Below, in pieces: positions 24,607-32,947 of a stretch of 64,000 nucleotides of DNA. The stretch covers positions 1 through 64,000 of the forward strand of contig JBKEDB010000004.1 in assembly GCA_047975195.1 (NCBI GenBank), given 5' to 3'. The position numbers and the translations under genes were made by a program. This DNA comes from Cumulibacter sp047975195. GTDB taxonomy: Bacteria > Actinomycetota > Actinomycetes > Mycobacteriales > Antricoccaceae. Position 1 is the first letter of the stretch. Each line of letters begins with the position of its first letter. The notes under the pieces were generated by a model. It ran no database searches. It was not told the origin of the DNA and saw only the letters and a list, made by a program, of their open reading frames with translations.

Positions 24607-25380
24607 TCAGTTCCGGCGGATCAGGGCGCGGGTCGTGAGGGCGAGCCCGGCCAAGCACCACAGCACCACCACGATCAGATCGCGTCCCTGAGCGTCGAAG
24701 GAATTCGATGCCAGTCCGGCCCGGATCAGGTCGGCGCTGGACTGGATCGGTAGGTAGGAGTGCAGCGACTCGAGCCAGTTCGGTAATCGATTGGCGGGGA
24801 ACGTGATGGGGGAGAAGAGCATGACGAAGAAGACGAGCACCTGACTCAGCAGTTGAGCCAACAGCGGTGGCACGCTGACCGCCATGGCGTTGCCGACAGC
24901 GGTGGCCATGATCGTGACCAGTAAGCAGGCCAGAACCAATAGGGGCCAGTCGATCGACAGCGTGAGGTCATAGCGCCACAGGGCGGTGAGGACTCCGACC
25001 GCTACCCCCGGCAACGCGACCAGTAGCCACACGGTGAGATCGGCAGCGAGGATGAGTCCTCGAGCCACCGGCAAGGAACGCACGTAGTCGTAGGTCCCAT
25101 CTGCGCGCGATCGGGCGATGCTTTGCGGCACCATGACGAACCCGACGGTCAGCAGCAGAATCACCGGCGCCCCGGTGCACAGCAACAGCACAGTTTCGAC
25201 GTCTGATTCGGGTACGAGAAATCCGAACCCGAGGATGATGCCGCCAGCGAGGACCGCCTGCACCACGATGATCAGCGGCAGCATTCCGCCGACAGCGGCC
25301 AGATTCCAGCGCAGCATCGTGCGGTAAGTGGCGACCATCCCCGCCGGCGGGGATGGTGACTCGGTGCTCGTCGCGCTCAT
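24607..25380 (-). CDS. ABC transporter permease, ABC-2 type
   Basis: 257 residues with about six membrane helices: the first at about 30-55 (GGMLPLIIVVQAVLAGGIILGF), others near 67-85, 110-135, 140-165, 165-195 and 230-247. The FFVMLFSPITFPANRLPNWLESLHSYLPIQ region is typical of ABC-2 exporter permeases. The start codon overlaps the ATPase stop (GTATGA), so the two form one exporter. Substrate unknown; the adjacent TetR gene suggests an inducible drug or metabolite exporter. Confidence 0.88.
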   Translation of the reverse strand: MSATSTESPSPPAGMVATYRTMLRWNLAAVGGMLPLIIVVQAVLAGGIILGFGFLVPESDVETVLLLCTGAPVILLLTVGFVMVPQSIARSRADGTYDYVRSLPVARGLILAADLTVWLLVALPGVAVGVLTALWRYDLTLSIDWPLLVLACLLVTIMATAVGNAMAVSVPPLLAQLLSQVLVFFVMLFSPITFPANRLPNWLESLHSYLPIQSSADLIRAGLASNSFDAQGRDLIVVVLWCLAGLALTTRALIRRN

Positions 25381-26370
25381 ACCGGCTCCTCAGTGTGTGC
25401 TTCTGCAGCAGTCAGTGCGAGATAGGAATCCTCGAGAGTTGCCGGACCGAGGGAGAATCCGTCAATCGCTCTTGCCGCGCGCAAGTCGCAGGCCCAACTG
25501 GCGGCGGCGGCAGCATCGTCTGCGCTGATCTGCAGCAATATGCGCCGTCCGCTGCGTATGGTGCGGCGGCAGCCGAACGGGCGCGCCGGATGGTCCTCGG
25601 CGTCCGGGGCCCCGCGACGGCGAGTACGTCGACGTCGGTGGCATGCGGCGCGAACTGGAGGTCCAGACGCAGGTCCGTCCCCTGGGTGCCGCGCAGCGCG
25701 ATCGGCGATCCTTGGGCAACCAGGCGCCCAGCCTGCAGCACGGCCAGGTCGTCAACGATCCGTTCGGCCTCCGCGACGTTGTGTGTGACGAGCAGGACCC
25801 CGCACCGGCATCAGCGCGGCGCCGAAGCGCTTCCCATAGCAGGCTGCGCCGCGCAGCGTCTACGTCATTGCTGGGTTCATCGAGGATGAGTAACGCCGTG
25901 GGCGAGGCGATGGTCATCGCGAATGTGGTCAGCCGGCGGATACCCCCGGAGATTCCGCGTCCGTCGGGTAGCGCACGGTGATCAAGCCACGGCGTGATGT
26001 CCAACTCCTCGCCGAGTTGATCGGCCGCGGCGCGTGCTGCCGCGGGCGGCGCCCCGCGCACTCGCGCACTGAGTTCGATAGCGGTGCGCACGGTCAGTCC
26101 GTCGATCGGGGCTTGGCCCTGTGGCTGCAATGCGAGGTGCCGCCGGGCTCGCGCCGGGGCGGCGTGCGCGTCGATACCGGCCACCCGGATAGATCCGCTA
26201 TCGGGACGCAGTAGGCCCGCGATCTGTGAGACGAGCGTGGTTTTTCCCGCACCGTTGTGCCCGAGAAGTCCGAGCACCGTCCCGCGGGCCACGCTCAGCG
26301 TGATGTCGTCGTTCGCGAGGGTTTCGCCAAATCGTCGGCTGAGCCCGCGAATGTCCAGTACATCGTCCAT
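25377..26370 (-). pseudogene. ABC transporter ATP-binding protein with two frameshifts
   Basis: Starts at the ATG at 26370 (MDDVLDIRGLSRRFGETLAN) and shows Walker A GLLGHNGAGKTTLVSQIAG, the signature RGISGGIRRLTTFAM and Walker B ALLILDEPSNDVDA. Near 25798-25801 (a CCCC run) the frame must shift to continue as VLLVTHNVAEAERIVDDLAV, with the switch His. Near 25606-25613 (GGGGCCCC) it must shift again to reach ILLQISADDAAAAASW and GPATLEDSYLALTAAEA, which ends in a TGA overlapping the permease start. Both shifts equal one lost base in a G/C run. Either the gene is broken or the sequence has two errors; the intact overlap with the permease favours errors. Intact length would be about 330 residues. 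Confidence 0.85.
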
Positions 26371-26380
26371 GGTGACCTCA

Positions 26381-26429
26381 AATACTGAGAGTATTAAAAT
26401 ACCAACGGTATTTATACACCAACGGTATG
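26381..26429. promoter_or_regulatory. Three operator copies at 17-bp spacing over the ABC operon promoter
   Basis: Copies start at 26381 (AATAC-TGAGA-GTATT), 26398 (AATACC-AAC-GGTATT) and 26415 (TACACCAACGGTATG). The first two are perfect inverted repeats. On the minus strand a TTGACA (26428-26433) and TACCGT (26405-26410), 17 bases apart, form a promoter for the ABC operon, lying over copies 2 and 3. The divergent TetR gene starts just beyond, so TetR autoregulation and repression of the exporter are likely. Confidence 0.7.
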
Positions 26430-26475
26430 TCAACGTCTCCAGGTGGCCGTATCGCGCTCGACTAGCATCCGGAGG

Positions 26476-27165
26476 ATGTCTGCAACTTCCGAACCCGCAG
26501 CGTCGCGCCCCGGACCGTTGTCTCGCGCGCAGCGCCGACACCAAACGCGCAGTGCCCTGATGCACGCCGCGCGACCGGTGTTTGCCGACGTTGGCTACCA
26601 CGCGGCGACGCTCGAGCAGATTGCGCGGGAAGCCGGTTACTCCAAAGGGGCGGTGTATTCGAACTTTCAGAACAAGGCCGAGTTGTTCCTGGCGGTGTTC
26701 GACGAGAACATTCGCCTCAGCATCGCCGAGGTTGACTCACAGCGCCCGACCGCTGAGCGCGATCTGCAGACCAGTGCCGATATCGCTGCCGCCGTGCGGG
26801 GATTCGGGCTAGCAACGCTCGAGTTCATCGCCAGCGCCGCGCGCGACGACTCCTTGCGTAAGTCGCTGCGCGAACGCATGGACGAGGCCGTTCGCGCGTA
26901 CGCCGGGGCATTAGCTTCGGAACGAGCGGAAAACGACTCGCTGTCGGCCGCTGACGTCGGGGCGATGGTGTTCGCGCTGATGCAAGGAGCCGATTTGCTT
27001 TCGCTCAGCGGTGGCGGCGTGGAGGTCGGCACCCTGAGCGCAGGAATAGAACGACTGCTGACCCCCGTGCCTGAGCCCGCGGATCGCGGTCTGAGCGCGC
27101 TCGAATTACGAACGCGAGTGGCGGACTGGGTGGGACGCGAATACCTGCCCGAGCACGACGAATAA
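26476..27165 (+). CDS. TetR-family transcriptional regulator
   Basis: 229 residues from the ATG at 26476; GGAGG touches this ATG with no spacing, so a GTG at 26443 is an alternative start. The N-terminal HTH is clear: RRHQTRSALMHAARPVFADV, then YHAATLEQIAREAGYSKGAVYSNFQNKAELFLAVFD. The C-terminal ligand-binding domain is helical and unremarkable. It is divergent from the ABC exporter operon with three operators between, a typical ligand-responsive exporter switch. Ligand unknown. Confidence 0.92.
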   Translation: MSATSEPAASRPGPLSRAQRRHQTRSALMHAARPVFADVGYHAATLEQIAREAGYSKGAVYSNFQNKAELFLAVFDENIRLSIAEVDSQRPTAERDLQTSADIAAAVRGFGLATLEFIASAARDDSLRKSLRERMDEAVRAYAGALASERAENDSLSAADVGAMVFALMQGADLLSLSGGGVEVGTLSAGIERLLTPVPEPADRGLSALELRTRVADWVGREYLPEHDE

Positions 27166-27344
27166 TTCAAGTCAAAAGAGCTGTATGGGCGCGCACCTAC
27201 TGACGTGTGACGCGCCGGGACCGCTGACCTGACCCAAAGCACACATCGGCGGATCGGTCTACTACGCTAAGGCCGTACATCTGGAGCCGTTTGATTCGCG
27301 GCGGGCGACGCCCGCGGTCAGTCACGCGTACAGGGAGGACCCAC

Positions 27345-28262
27345 GTGCCCCGCATCGGACAGAAGCGCGCTTGGCGCACAGCAGCACTGGCGCTCGTTAG
27401 CACGCTTATCCTCGCGGGCTGCTCGCGCGCTGAGATCGAGGACAATCTGCGTTTTGGTTGGCCGGTCGGAATTACTGATCAGGCCGAGAAGATGCGCGTG
27501 CTGTGGTCGTGGTCATGTGTGGCAGCCCTCGCTGTCGGTGTGCTGGTGTGGGGCCTGACGTTCTGGGCGTGCGCGTTCCATCGCAAGAAGAACGATGAAC
27601 TGCCTCGTCAGACGGCGTACAACTTGCCGCTCGAGGTCACCTACACCGCGTTCCCGTTCGTCGCCGTGGCCGTCATGTTCTACTACACCGTCGTCGTGCA
27701 GAACGACGTCACGGATCTCGATCGAGAACCGGACCACAACATCTCGGTGACCGCGTTCAAGTGGAACTGGGAATTCGAGTACGAAGACACTACGGATTCC
27801 GAAACAGACTCGATGATCTCGACCGTCGGAACCACCGACGAGATCCCCGTCCTGGTGTTGCCCTCGGGATCGAGCGTCGGTTTCAACCTGCACTCGCAGG
27901 ACGTCATCCACTCGTTCTGGATCCCTGAGTTCCTGTACAAGTTGGACGTCATACCGCACGGCATCAACGAGGACGGCACGCTGAAAGATCCGCCGATGGA
28001 GGGCTCGAATGAGTTCATCGTCGACATCAAGGAAGGCACCGAGGGTGCATACGTCGGCCGTTGTGCCGAGTTGTGCGGCGTCTACCACGCGCAGATGAAC
28101 TTCGAACTTCGCGTCGTAACCCCTGAGCAATACGAGGACTACATCGACGCGCGGGAGTCTGGAATGTCTAACGCTGACGCGCTGGAGTCGATCGGCGAAG
28201 AGCCGCTCGCTACCTCGACCCACCCGTTCGATCCGTCGCGTACCGCGAACAACAACTGGTAA
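27345..28262 (+). CDS. ctaC: Cytochrome c oxidase subunit II
   Basis: Carries the CuA site that accepts electrons for the aa3 oxidase. 305 residues from the GTG at 27345, with GGGAGG upstream. The N-terminus is a lipoprotein signal peptide with lipobox LILAGC near 24-29. Two membrane helices follow (SWSCVAALAVGVLVWGLTFW and TAFPFVAVAVMFYYTVVV). The cupredoxin domain has HSFWIPEF and the CuA loop CAELCGVYHAQM, supplying the two Cys, Glu, His and Met ligands. Upstream, 27166-27344 is non-coding. Next to ctaF, as in mycobacteria. Confidence 0.96.
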   Translation: MPRIGQKRAWRTAALALVSTLILAGCSRAEIEDNLRFGWPVGITDQAEKMRVLWSWSCVAALAVGVLVWGLTFWACAFHRKKNDELPRQTAYNLPLEVTYTAFPFVAVAVMFYYTVVVQNDVTDLDREPDHNISVTAFKWNWEFEYEDTTDSETDSMISTVGTTDEIPVLVLPSGSSVGFNLHSQDVIHSFWIPEFLYKLDVIPHGINEDGTLKDPPMEGSNEFIVDIKEGTEGAYVGRCAELCGVYHAQMNFELRVVTPEQYEDYIDARESGMSNADALESIGEEPLATSTHPFDPSRTANNNW

Positions 28263-28274
28263 GGGGACCGCACG

Positions 28275-28706
28275 ATGAAGCTTGAATCCGTCGTCTTCCT
28301 GCTCTGTGGCCTCTTCCTCGAACTGGCTGCGATCGGGTACATCCTCGCCACCGACTTCGAACCGGCCGGATCTGTCGCGCTGGTGCTCTCCGGTGGCCTC
28401 TGCCTGTTCGTCGGCGGCTACTTCTGGTTTATTCGCCGCCGGATCGACGAACGCCCCGAGGACCGGGAAGATGGCGAAATCATTGAGGGCGCCGGAGACC
28501 TAGGCTTCTTCGCGCCCGCGTCGTACTACCCGATTGGCCTGGCCGCGGTGATCGTGATCATGGGAGTTGGGGTCGCGTTCTGGTATCCCTGGGTCATGGT
28601 TGTCGGCGCCGTCGCGATCCTCGGCATGGTGTGCGGACTGACCTTCGAGTTCTACACCGGTCAGAACAAGGAGCACGACCACGGCGAGGTAGCCGAGCAC
28701 GTCTAG
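28275..28706 (+). CDS. ctaF: Cytochrome c oxidase subunit IV, actinobacterial type
   Basis: 143 residues with four membrane helices: near 1-25 (VVFLLCGLFLELAAIGYILAT in part), 34-56, 88-103 and 107-125. A cytoplasmic acidic loop (RRIDERPEDREDGEIIEGAG) lies between the second and third. This is the small subunit specific to actinobacterial aa3 oxidases. It starts 12 bases after ctaC and ends before a strong terminator. The usual partners ctaE and qcrCAB do not follow here. Confidence 0.93.
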   Translation: MKLESVVFLLCGLFLELAAIGYILATDFEPAGSVALVLSGGLCLFVGGYFWFIRRRIDERPEDREDGEIIEGAGDLGFFAPASYYPIGLAAVIVIMGVGVAFWYPWVMVVGAVAILGMVCGLTFEFYTGQNKEHDHGEVAEHV

Positions 28707-28727
28707 GTCGACACACAGACACTCCGT

Positions 28728-28759
28728 CGCGTCCGGCACCTATCAGGGTGCCGGACGCG
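28728..28759 (+). terminator. Terminator after ctaC-ctaF
   Basis: CGCGTCCGGCACC pairs perfectly (13 bp) with GGTGCCGGACGCG around a 6-base loop, 22 bases after the ctaF stop and upstream of the nitrile hydratase genes. Confidence 0.85.
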
Positions 28760-28781
28760 TTCTGGTACCGGCGAATGTCGG

Positions 28782-28796
28782 TATTGTGGGCTGATG
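28782..28796 (+). promoter_or_regulatory. -10 element and leaderless ATG of the nitrile hydratase operon (candidate)
   Basis: TATTGT at 28782-28787 lies 6 bases before an ATG at 28794, the spacing of a leaderless transcript. The ATG opens MDQHDHP, which resembles nitrile hydratase alpha N-termini. It does not stay in frame with the rest of the gene unless one base is added near 28811-28813. Confidence 0.45.
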
Positions 28797-29416
28797 GACC
28801 AGCATGATCACCCGAGTACAGCGAACTGTCTGAGATGGATGCGCGGGTGCGTGCCCTGGAGACCCTGTTGATGCAGAAAGGTCTGATTGACCCACGCGCG
28901 CTCGACGCCGTGATCGAGCGATACGAAACCGAGGTCGGTCCGCACAACGGTGCCGCGGTCGTCGCCAAGGGGTGGATCGATGACACCTACCGCGAATGGC
29001 TGCTCAGCGATGCCGACGAGGCGATCGCATCGTTGGGATACATCGGTCGTCAAGGCGAGCACATGGTCGCCGTGCAGAACACGCCGCAGCAGCACAACAT
29101 GGTCGTTTGCACGCTGTGCTCCTGCTATCCCTGGCCGGTGCTCGGCCTGCCTCCGGTCTGGTACAAGTCGCCGGCCTACCGCTCACGCGCCGTGATCGAT
29201 CCGAGGGGAGTCCTGGGCGACTTCGGCGTCACGCTCGACGATTCGGTGCGGATCAAAGTGTGGGACTCGACGGCGGAGATTCGGTATCTGGTGATCCCGA
29301 TGCGTCCGAACGGGACTGACGGGATGACCGAACAGCAACTTGCCGACTTGGTCACCCGTGACAGCATGCTCTGCACCGGCGTCGTATCGGCGCCCGTTTC
29401 GGGAGGCCGGGTATGA
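28794..29416 (+). CDS. nthA: Cobalt-type nitrile hydratase, alpha subunit (frame break near the start)
   Basis: Converts nitriles to amides with the beta subunit. The uninterrupted frame starts at the ATG at 28835 (MDARVRALETLLMQKGLID, 193 residues), without a ribosome site. Family proteins usually begin a few residues earlier with a His-rich stretch. Reading from 28794 gives MDQHDHP, and one added C in the CCC run at 28811-28813 joins it as PEYSELSEMDAR. The metal claw VCTLCSC is intact; Thr in the second position marks the cobalt type. CSCYPWPVLGLPPVWYKSPAYRSR follows in two conserved parts. Thiocyanate hydrolase gamma is a relative with the same claw, but the gene order fits nitrile hydratase. 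Stop overlaps the beta start (ATGA). Confidence 0.85.
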
Positions 29417-30051
29417 ACGGCGCGCAGGACCTCGGCGGCAGCCAGAATTTCGGCCCGGTCGTTCCCGAATCCGATGAGCCGGCGTTCCATCACGAGTGGG
29501 AACGCCGCGCGATGGCCGTGACGCTGGCCATCGGTGCGCTCGGGGTGTGGAATATCGATCAAAGTAGACATGAACGCGAGAAGTTGCCGCCGGCGACGTA
29601 CCTCACTAGCAGCTACTACCGAATTTGGATCCTGGCGCTGGAGAATTCGCTGGATGCGCTCAACCTGCTTGAGCGGACCGATCTGACCGCGCGCACCGCC
29701 GAGGAACTGGTCGGCGCGTTTTCGGCGCGGGCGAGCTATGAGCGTCCCACGGACACCGAACCGGCATTCGCCGTCGGCCAACGTGTGCTCACCCGACGGG
29801 AGAACCCCACGGGGCACACCCGATTGCCGCGCTATGCCCGGGGTCGAATCGGCACGATCTCCGCTATTCGGGGCGCGCACGTGTTCCCCGACCGCAACGC
29901 GGTGCCGCTTGGTGACCGCCCCGACAAGACACCTGAGTGGCTGTACACGGTCGACTTCGCCGGCACCGAACTCTGGGGTGAGGGCAGCGATCCGACGCTG
30001 ACGGTCTCCATCGACGCTTGGCAGCCGTACCTGCACGCGGTATCCGGATGA
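29413..30051 (+). CDS. nthB: Nitrile hydratase, beta subunit
   Basis: Partner of the alpha subunit; the dimer forms the active site. 212 residues. The N-terminus NGAQDLGGSQNFGPV carries the family's MNGxxDxGG start, then EPAFHHEWERRAMAVTLAIG. A C-terminal SH3-like barrel contains RVLTRRENPTGHTRLPRYAR and a GTISAIRGAHVFPD stretch. Both ends overlap neighbours by the ATGA arrangement, so the three genes are translationally coupled. Confidence 0.93.
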   Translation: MNGAQDLGGSQNFGPVVPESDEPAFHHEWERRAMAVTLAIGALGVWNIDQSRHEREKLPPATYLTSSYYRIWILALENSLDALNLLERTDLTARTAEELVGAFSARASYERPTDTEPAFAVGQRVLTRRENPTGHTRLPRYARGRIGTISAIRGAHVFPDRNAVPLGDRPDKTPEWLYTVDFAGTELWGEGSDPTLTVSIDAWQPYLHAVSG

Positions 30052-30413
30052 GTGCCGAGAGCGCAGCCGCGACGTTGCGACACATCGCCGCGGCATGCGG
30101 CGACGAAATTCCGCTGCCGCCGCGCGGGGACGAACAGGTTTTCGATGCCCCATGGCAGGCGCAGGTATTCGCGATGACCGTGGCGCTGCACGAACGTGGA
30201 GTGTTTACCTGGAGTGAGTGGGCCCGAAAACTCGGCGCGCACGTCGCGGGCGCCGAAGCCGATGGATCGGACTACTACGAGCGGTGGGCCGACGCACTGT
30301 CCGAACTACTCGTCGAGCGGGAGGTAATAGCGCCCGGTAGCCTGAGTCAACTGACCCAGGCCTGGCATGCTGCAGCGGCACGCACTCCGCATGGACAGCC
30401 GATCGCCTTGTGA
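30048..30413 (+). CDS. Nitrile hydratase accessory protein
   Basis: 121 residues from the ATG at 30048 that overlaps the beta stop. Resembles the N-terminal half of the beta subunit: EQVFDAPWQAQVFAMTVALHERGVF and FTWSEWARKL, then YYERWADALSELLVEREV. This matches the nitrile hydratase activator family that helps cobalt insertion by exchange of alpha subunits. It converges directly on the kinase gene with no gap. Confidence 0.88.
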   Translation: MSAESAAATLRHIAAACGDEIPLPPRGDEQVFDAPWQAQVFAMTVALHERGVFTWSEWARKLGAHVAGAEADGSDYYERWADALSELLVEREVIAPGSLSQLTQAWHAAAARTPHGQPIAL

Positions 30414-32495
30414 TCAGACCACCTGAATAGTCACCGTTGACCCGCGCTTGGCCATAGTGCCGGCCTCAGGGGACTGTACGGCCACGAGTCCTAGCGTGGT
30501 GAATACCGTGCTGATGTCGACGACGAAGCCCGCCTCTTGCAGCGTCGCCGTCGCAGTGTCGGTTGAACTTCCAATTACCTTGGGCACCTCGACGAGATCG
30601 GGACCCTTGGAGAGCACGACAGTTACCTGAACGTCGGCGCCCGGCTGTGCCTTCGTACCGGCCGCCGGTTCGGTCTCGGCGACAGTGTCGATCTCCTCGT
30701 CCGAGAAAACCTTCTCGTCGCTGACTGATGGGGAGAAACCGGCCTCGGTCAGCGTCTTCATGGCCTCATCTGCGGAGGCACCGTGAACGTCGGGTAACGG
30801 CACCGGCGTCCGACCTTTGCTGATGATGACCTGCAATGTCGAGGAGGGCTTCATCTCGGTACCAGCCGGTGGGTTGAAACCGACGACGGCGTCGGCCGCG
30901 ACGTCCTCGTCGTACTCGGCGATGACCTCAATCTCGATCCGGTCGCCAACCAGCGAGGTGATGCTCGCCATCGCCGTCGTCGACTCCTGTCCGACCAATG
31001 CTTCGCTGACGACGTACCGCTCGGGGCCCTTGGAGAGCACGACGTCGACGTCGGTGCCCCTGGTGACTTTGGTCCCGGCCGCCGGATCGACGCTGATCGG
31101 GCTACCTTCGGCGACCGTTTCGGAAAACTCCGACTCACCCAGACGGATGTCGACGCCAGCTTCACCGGCGAGGTCGGACAGGTCCTGTTGAGAACTGGCG
31201 GTGGAGAAATCGGGGACCGTCGTCCAACGGCCCCATTGCATCCACCAGAAGCCGGCACCGGCGAGCAGCGCCGCCACCGTGATCAGCACGATGACGGGCG
31301 CGACCCAGCGGCGCTGGCGTCGAGGTCGAGGACGGTCGTCGTCATCCTCGTCGAATAACTCGTCCCCGGTGGGTTGTCGGTCCGAACCTGTCATGATCGT
31401 GGCCGGCTGTTGGGCGGTCGAGCCGCCCCCGGAGTCGCTTCCGTCGGGTGGCGCGCCGTCGTCCTCGCTCTGGTTGGCCTGCGGATCGCCCTGGTCGCGC
31501 GTGTCGCGGGTATCAGGCGCATTCACGCGGGCCGGTGTCGCGCCGACGTAGTCGGTCGCACCGGTACCGCCGGCTACCGATGTCTTCAGCGCTTCTGGTG
31601 GTTCTAGCGTCGGCGCGGCTACGGCGCCGAGCGCCAAGGATTCGCGGGCCGCGTGCGTCATCTCCAGCATTCGCCGGGCATCAGCGGGACGTTTCAGGGG
31701 ATCGCGGGTGGTCGCAGCAATCACGAGATCATCGAGTTCGCCGGGTATCTCCGAATCAGACTCCGATGGAGGCGGGACATCGTCGTTGACGTGACGGTAC
31801 GCAACCGACACCGCGTTGTCTCCGACATACGGCGGGGAGCCGGTGAGCATCTCGTACAACATGATGCCGGCCGCGTACACGTCACTGCGCGCATCGGCGC
31901 GCCCGGTAGTCACCTGCTCCGGGGACAGGTAGGAGATGGTGCCGAACACCGCACCGGTCTTGCCGGAATGGGTGGTGTGGCTGCTTTCGGCCACGGCGCG
32001 GGCCAGTCCGAAATCAGCGACCAGTACCCGACCATTGCGGTCGATCAGGATGTTCTCAGGTTTGACGTCTCGGTGTACGAGACCTTCGGCGTGTGCAGCG
32101 CCCAGACCTCGCAGCAGCGGTTCCATGACGGCCAGCGCCGCGCCTGGCGATAGCGTGCCGCGCTCGCGCATGAGGTCGCGCAAGGTGCCGCCGCTGACGA
32201 GTTCCATGACCAGGTACACCGCGGAGTGCTCGTCGTCGGTGCCCTGATCGTGCACGGTGACGATGTTGGGGTGCAAGATGCGCGCCGCAGCGCGCGCTTC
32301 ACGGGTGAACCGGTCGAGGAACGGTGGGTCGGTAGCGAGGTCGGCGTTCATGATTTTGATCGCGACCGGTCGGTCCAGGCGCTCGTCATACCCGACGTAC
32401 ACCACGGACATGCCACCGCTGGCGAGTCGGCGTACGACTCGGTATCGACCGTCGAGTAGCACGCCGACCATCTGATCAGGCGTGGTCGAACTCAC
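30414..32495 (-). CDS. pknL: Membrane serine/threonine kinase with four PASTA repeats (PknL-like)
   Basis: 693 residues, GTG start. Kinase domain at 1-275: glycine loop RRLASGGMSVVYVG, VAIKIMN (ATP Lys), HRDVKPENILI, DFGLARAV. A Ser/Pro/Asp-rich juxtamembrane region follows to about 390, then one membrane helix (APVIVLITVAALLAGAGFWWM). Four extracellular PASTA repeats end the protein, each closing with a GTxVxxxxxVxVVLSKGP pattern; PASTA repeats bind muropeptides or lipid II. The name follows context: an Rv2175c-like gene is divergent and next to it, as beside mycobacterial pknL, whose product phosphorylates Rv2175c. Mycobacterial PknL lacks PASTA, so PknB is the closer shape. Sits about 17 kb from the dcw cluster. 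Confidence 0.9.
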   Translation of the reverse strand: MSSTTPDQMVGVLLDGRYRVVRRLASGGMSVVYVGYDERLDRPVAIKIMNADLATDPPFLDRFTREARAAARILHPNIVTVHDQGTDDEHSAVYLVMELVSGGTLRDLMRERGTLSPGAALAVMEPLLRGLGAAHAEGLVHRDVKPENILIDRNGRVLVADFGLARAVAESSHTTHSGKTGAVFGTISYLSPEQVTTGRADARSDVYAAGIMLYEMLTGSPPYVGDNAVSVAYRHVNDDVPPPSESDSEIPGELDDLVIAATTRDPLKRPADARRMLEMTHAARESLALGAVAAPTLEPPEALKTSVAGGTGATDYVGATPARVNAPDTRDTRDQGDPQANQSEDDGAPPDGSDSGGGSTAQQPATIMTGSDRQPTGDELFDEDDDDRPRPRRQRRWVAPVIVLITVAALLAGAGFWWMQWGRWTTVPDFSTASSQQDLSDLAGEAGVDIRLGESEFSETVAEGSPISVDPAAGTKVTRGTDVDVVLSKGPERYVVSEALVGQESTTAMASITSLVGDRIEIEVIAEYDEDVAADAVVGFNPPAGTEMKPSSTLQVIISKGRTPVPLPDVHGASADEAMKTLTEAGFSPSVSDEKVFSDEEIDTVAETEPAAGTKAQPGADVQVTVVLSKGPDLVEVPKVIGSSTDTATATLQEAGFVVDISTVFTTLGLVAVQSPEAGTMAKRGSTVTIQVV

Positions 32496-32584
32496 GACGC
32501 GTTATTTTACTTGTGTTGTGGCCGTTCCGGCGGCAGCCGCCGGGTGCGTGGCGCGCTGGAATCGGATCGTGGCAGGGTTGAGGG

Positions 32585-32938
32585 GTGAGCGATCTGAAGA
32601 GCACCTGGCCCTCGTGTGAATGGTTGACCTACGCGCAGGTCGCCGAGCGATTGGGTGTCGAGGTGAAAACGGTCCGCCAGTTGGTTCGAGACGGCGGACT
32701 GTTGGGTCGCGGGGGAGACGATCCGCAGCGCATCCCGGCAGATCTACTGCCCGGCGGCGTAATCTCGAAGTATCTGCGCGGCGTGATCAGTGTGTTGCGT
32801 GACGGCGGGTTCTCCGACGATGAAGCCCTGCGCTGGCTGCTGGAGCAGGACGAATCGTTGGGTGGGGCGCCGGCGTGGGCGCTGCATCACGACCTGCATC
32901 GCGAGGTCACCCGCCGCGCGCAAGCGATGGCCTTTTAG
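32585..32938 (+). CDS. Rv2175c-family DNA-binding protein
   Basis: 117 residues, GTG start. A winged-helix motif WLTYAQVAERLGVEVKTVRQ followed by LVRDGGLLG forms the N-terminal half; a helical C-terminal half has the motif ISKYLRGVISVLRDGGFSDDEALRWLL. Homologue of the mycobacterial PknL substrate, where phosphorylation blocks DNA binding. Here it is divergent from the PknL-like kinase with an 89-base gap, so control of each by the other is plausible. It precedes the lycopene cyclase genes by 9 bases. Confidence 0.87.
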   Translation: MSDLKSTWPSCEWLTYAQVAERLGVEVKTVRQLVRDGGLLGRGGDDPQRIPADLLPGGVISKYLRGVISVLRDGGFSDDEALRWLLEQDESLGGAPAWALHHDLHREVTRRAQAMAF

Positions 32939-32947
32939 CAGGCGACG

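Noticed and set aside
28835..29416. Thiocyanate hydrolase gamma subunit
   Set aside because: Same metal claw, but the following beta subunit and accessory gene fit nitrile hydratase better.
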